64,000 nucleotides of DNA from contig CALUQX010000003.1 of NCBI GenBank assembly GCA_944323045.1, positions 1 through 64,000 of the forward strand. The letters run 5' to 3'. The notes below the pieces were generated by a model. The model was not told where the DNA came from, did no database searches, and saw only the letters and a program-made list of their open reading frames with translations. Shown here piece after piece: positions 62,666-64,000 of this stretch; the first letter of the stretch is position 1, and each line of letters opens with the position of its first letter. The stretch comes from Candidatus Gastranaerophilales bacterium (GTDB lineage Bacteria; Cyanobacteriota; Vampirovibrionia; Gastranaerophilales; Gastranaerophilaceae). A program made the translations under genes and the position numbers.

Positions 62666-63323
62666 TTTGTTAAAACAAACTGATAAAATAAAGTTAATTA
62701 ATGAACATAGAATCATAAACTTACACGAACTGCCAATAGAAAAAAAGAAGTTTAAAGCAATGGTCGGTAAAATAAGTTTTGACAACAATACGGACGCTGG
62801 TAAGCAAAATCAATACTTATATTTAAAGAATTTAAAAATTAAAATAGATAATATTTGGTTTAATGTCGAGAGTTCTGGTAATGCTATTAGGGTCAAGATG
62901 GGTAAAAAGTTAAAAAAAATGTTTTTAAAGGAAGATGATGTTCTGACTTTTGAAGCCCATGTCGTAAGTAGGGACGTAGAATTTGACCAAATTGAAGGTT
63001 ATCACGATATTAGCTTTAATAAACTTCATTGTGAACCACATGCAGTTTTACCCCAAAGTTATAATAGAAATATTACTGTATATATGTATAATGACATATT
63101 TTCAAAGCATTATTGTTGTTGGCATAATAATTATGTAGAGTATTTTGATAGAAAAACTTTTGATATGAAATATGAAAGTTTTTTTGAGTTTCATACTTCT
63201 GAAGATGGGAATTTTAAACGTCTTCTTGAACCACGAAGTATGTTTTTTGAAAGTAGAGAGTTAAAGCACTTAAGTAATATTATTGCTCTTAAGACAAAAA
63301 CGGAGGTAAGACATAATGCATAA
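62655..63323 (+). CDS. Mobile-element protein of unknown function
   Basis: 222 aa. The middle (about 35-110) has QYLYLKNLKIKIDNIW and FLKEDDVLTFEAHV, a beta-rich block that recurs in the next-but-one gene as KDLYLLTDDNEELV and LKEGDVITFNARV; an OB-like fold is possible. It overlaps the resolvase-like gene by 11 bases and the next by eight. Not recognised. Confidence 0.65.
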   Translation: MLNNLLKQTDKIKLINEHRIINLHELPIEKKKFKAMVGKISFDNNTDAGKQNQYLYLKNLKIKIDNIWFNVESSGNAIRVKMGKKLKKMFLKEDDVLTFEAHVVSRDVEFDQIEGYHDISFNKLHCEPHAVLPQSYNRNITVYMYNDIFSKHYCCWHNNYVEYFDRKTFDMKYESFFEFHTSEDGNFKRLLEPRSMFFESRELKHLSNIIALKTKTEVRHNA

Positions 63324-63648
63324 AGTTAAAATCTCACTTCCAAATTGGCTTGTAATTTTATTGAACGAGTACGAGAAAGAAGGATATATAGAAATAAATA
63401 AATTTATAGCAGGCTCAATTTCTGATTTTATCAACATATTTAATCTTGATAAAGATTCATTATCTACAAGTAATTCACCAAAATCTGATATGGTTATAAA
63501 TTTACCTTTAGATACTGTGGAATTAGTGAACGTTATCGCAAAAAAATATGACGTTCAAAGTTCAGACATAGTTTTTACTGCTCTAGGGCACACAATTCCT
63601 GTATTAATAACCTACATTGAAGAATGTGGAGGTTATGATGAGAAATAA
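63316..63648 (+). CDS. Possible tandem ribbon-helix-helix protein
   Basis: 110 aa. Two halves look alike: VKISLPNWLVILLNEYEKEG and MVINLPLDTVELVNVIAKKY, each a short strand followed by helices, as in CopG/Arc-type DNA-binding proteins. The duplication reading is by eye. Overlaps both neighbours by a few bases, so it is part of a mobile-element operon. Confidence 0.5.
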   Translation: MHKVKISLPNWLVILLNEYEKEGYIEINKFIAGSISDFINIFNLDKDSLSTSNSPKSDMVINLPLDTVELVNVIAKKYDVQSSDIVFTALGHTIPVLITYIEECGGYDEK

Positions 63649-64000
63649 AGTAAAAGAAATCGGTAATAAAACCAGAGAAAGATATAGAGCTACTGTTGGA
63701 AGAATGGGCATTAAATCTAATGACCATAAAGGCTTTCCTGAAAGAACCATTCTGTTAAAAGACTTATATTTACTTACAGATGATAATGAAGAATTAGTAA
63801 CAGACCACTTATGGAAAACTGTAGGTCAACAATTAAAAAATCTCGATTTAAAAGAAGGTGATGTTATAACCTTCAACGCTAGAGTAGGTTCTTACAAAAA
63901 AGGTTATAAAACTAAAGTTACTGATTACACATTAAAGTATATGACGAAAATTGAAGTAATTAGAGAAGATAGACCTCTCCAAGAAGGAGAAAAGACATCT
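63635..64000 (+). CDS. Mobile-element protein, cut by the window edge
   Basis: At least 122 codons, start ATGATG at 63635 or 63638 after a GGAGG site. RYRATVGRMGIKSND, then TDHLWKTVGQQLKNL and LKEGDVITFNARVGSYKKGY. The last block resembles part of the protein at 62655, so both share a domain. The 3' end lies outside the window. Confidence 0.6.
   Translation, partial: MMRNKVKEIGNKTRERYRATVGRMGIKSNDHKGFPERTILLKDLYLLTDDNEELVTDHLWKTVGQQLKNLDLKEGDVITFNARVGSYKKGYKTKVTDYTLKYMTKIEVIREDRPLQEGEKTS

Overview
This window looks like part of the chromosome of a gut Gastranaerophilales bacterium (class Vampirovibrionia, 'Melainabacteria', the non-photosynthetic sister group of Cyanobacteria). That assignment is inference. 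It rests on an atp operon in the cyanobacterial order (a, c, b', b, delta, alpha, gamma, with no beta or epsilon following), AT-rich DNA, a Na+-pumping decarboxylase operon, superoxide reductase plus ferritin (anaerobe-type oxygen defence), and several prepilin-like proteins with a common FTLAEV-type N-terminus.

Layout. 1-1.9 kb: prepilin-like gene with a hypervariable C-terminus, read leftwards, and a divergent XRE regulator. 1.9-7.5 kb: SNF2/SWIM helicase and a DUF212-ispA-rsgA operon. 7.6-9.8 kb: XRE regulator diverging from a second hypervariable prepilin gene, then repeat-rich non-coding DNA. 9.8-14.7 kb: SLH-domain envelope protein, solute-binding lipoprotein, two exported proteins, mini-RNase III. 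14.8-26.7 kb: tRNA-Ala, a 20-residue-repeat protein, glgC, a histidine kinase/response regulator operon, glycosyltransferase, superoxide reductase/ferritin, SRP RNA, lytic transglycosylase, panD. 26.7-37.2 kb: possible small RNA, yajQ, rpmI-rplT, hom-thrC, and proteins with an unusual N-terminal tag. 37.2-39.5 kb: mosaic repeats, the third hypervariable prepilin gene, and an AbrB-like regulator. 39.5-46.3 kb: purM-purN-purD and birA-oadG-oadA-oadB. 46.4-51.5 kb: atp operon. 51.5-60.4 kb: hydrolase, a fourth prepilin-like gene with an XRE regulator, a paralogous pair of large membrane proteins, CDF transporter, ispF, DJ-1 family. 60.4-64 kb: repeat-rich DNA with a broken zeta-toxin-like gene, then the start of what looks like a mobile element.

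Main discovery candidate. Three prepilin-like genes (365-1471, 7959-9062, 38206-39258) end in a 132-bp segment that differs among copies almost only at the first two bases of NNC codons. This is the signature left by a diversity-generating retroelement (DGR), whose reverse transcriptase mutates template adenines. All three share one 3' layout: variable segment, 12-bp hairpin over the stop codon, 27-32 bp array of 8- or 9-bp tandem units, then a second hairpin. No reverse transcriptase or template repeat is visible here, so both would have to act from elsewhere. Each prepilin gene also faces a small DNA-binding regulator across 89-109 bp. Non-coding repeats near these genes form RNA-like structures with compensatory base changes.

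All calls were made by reading the sequence; no database or alignment program was run.
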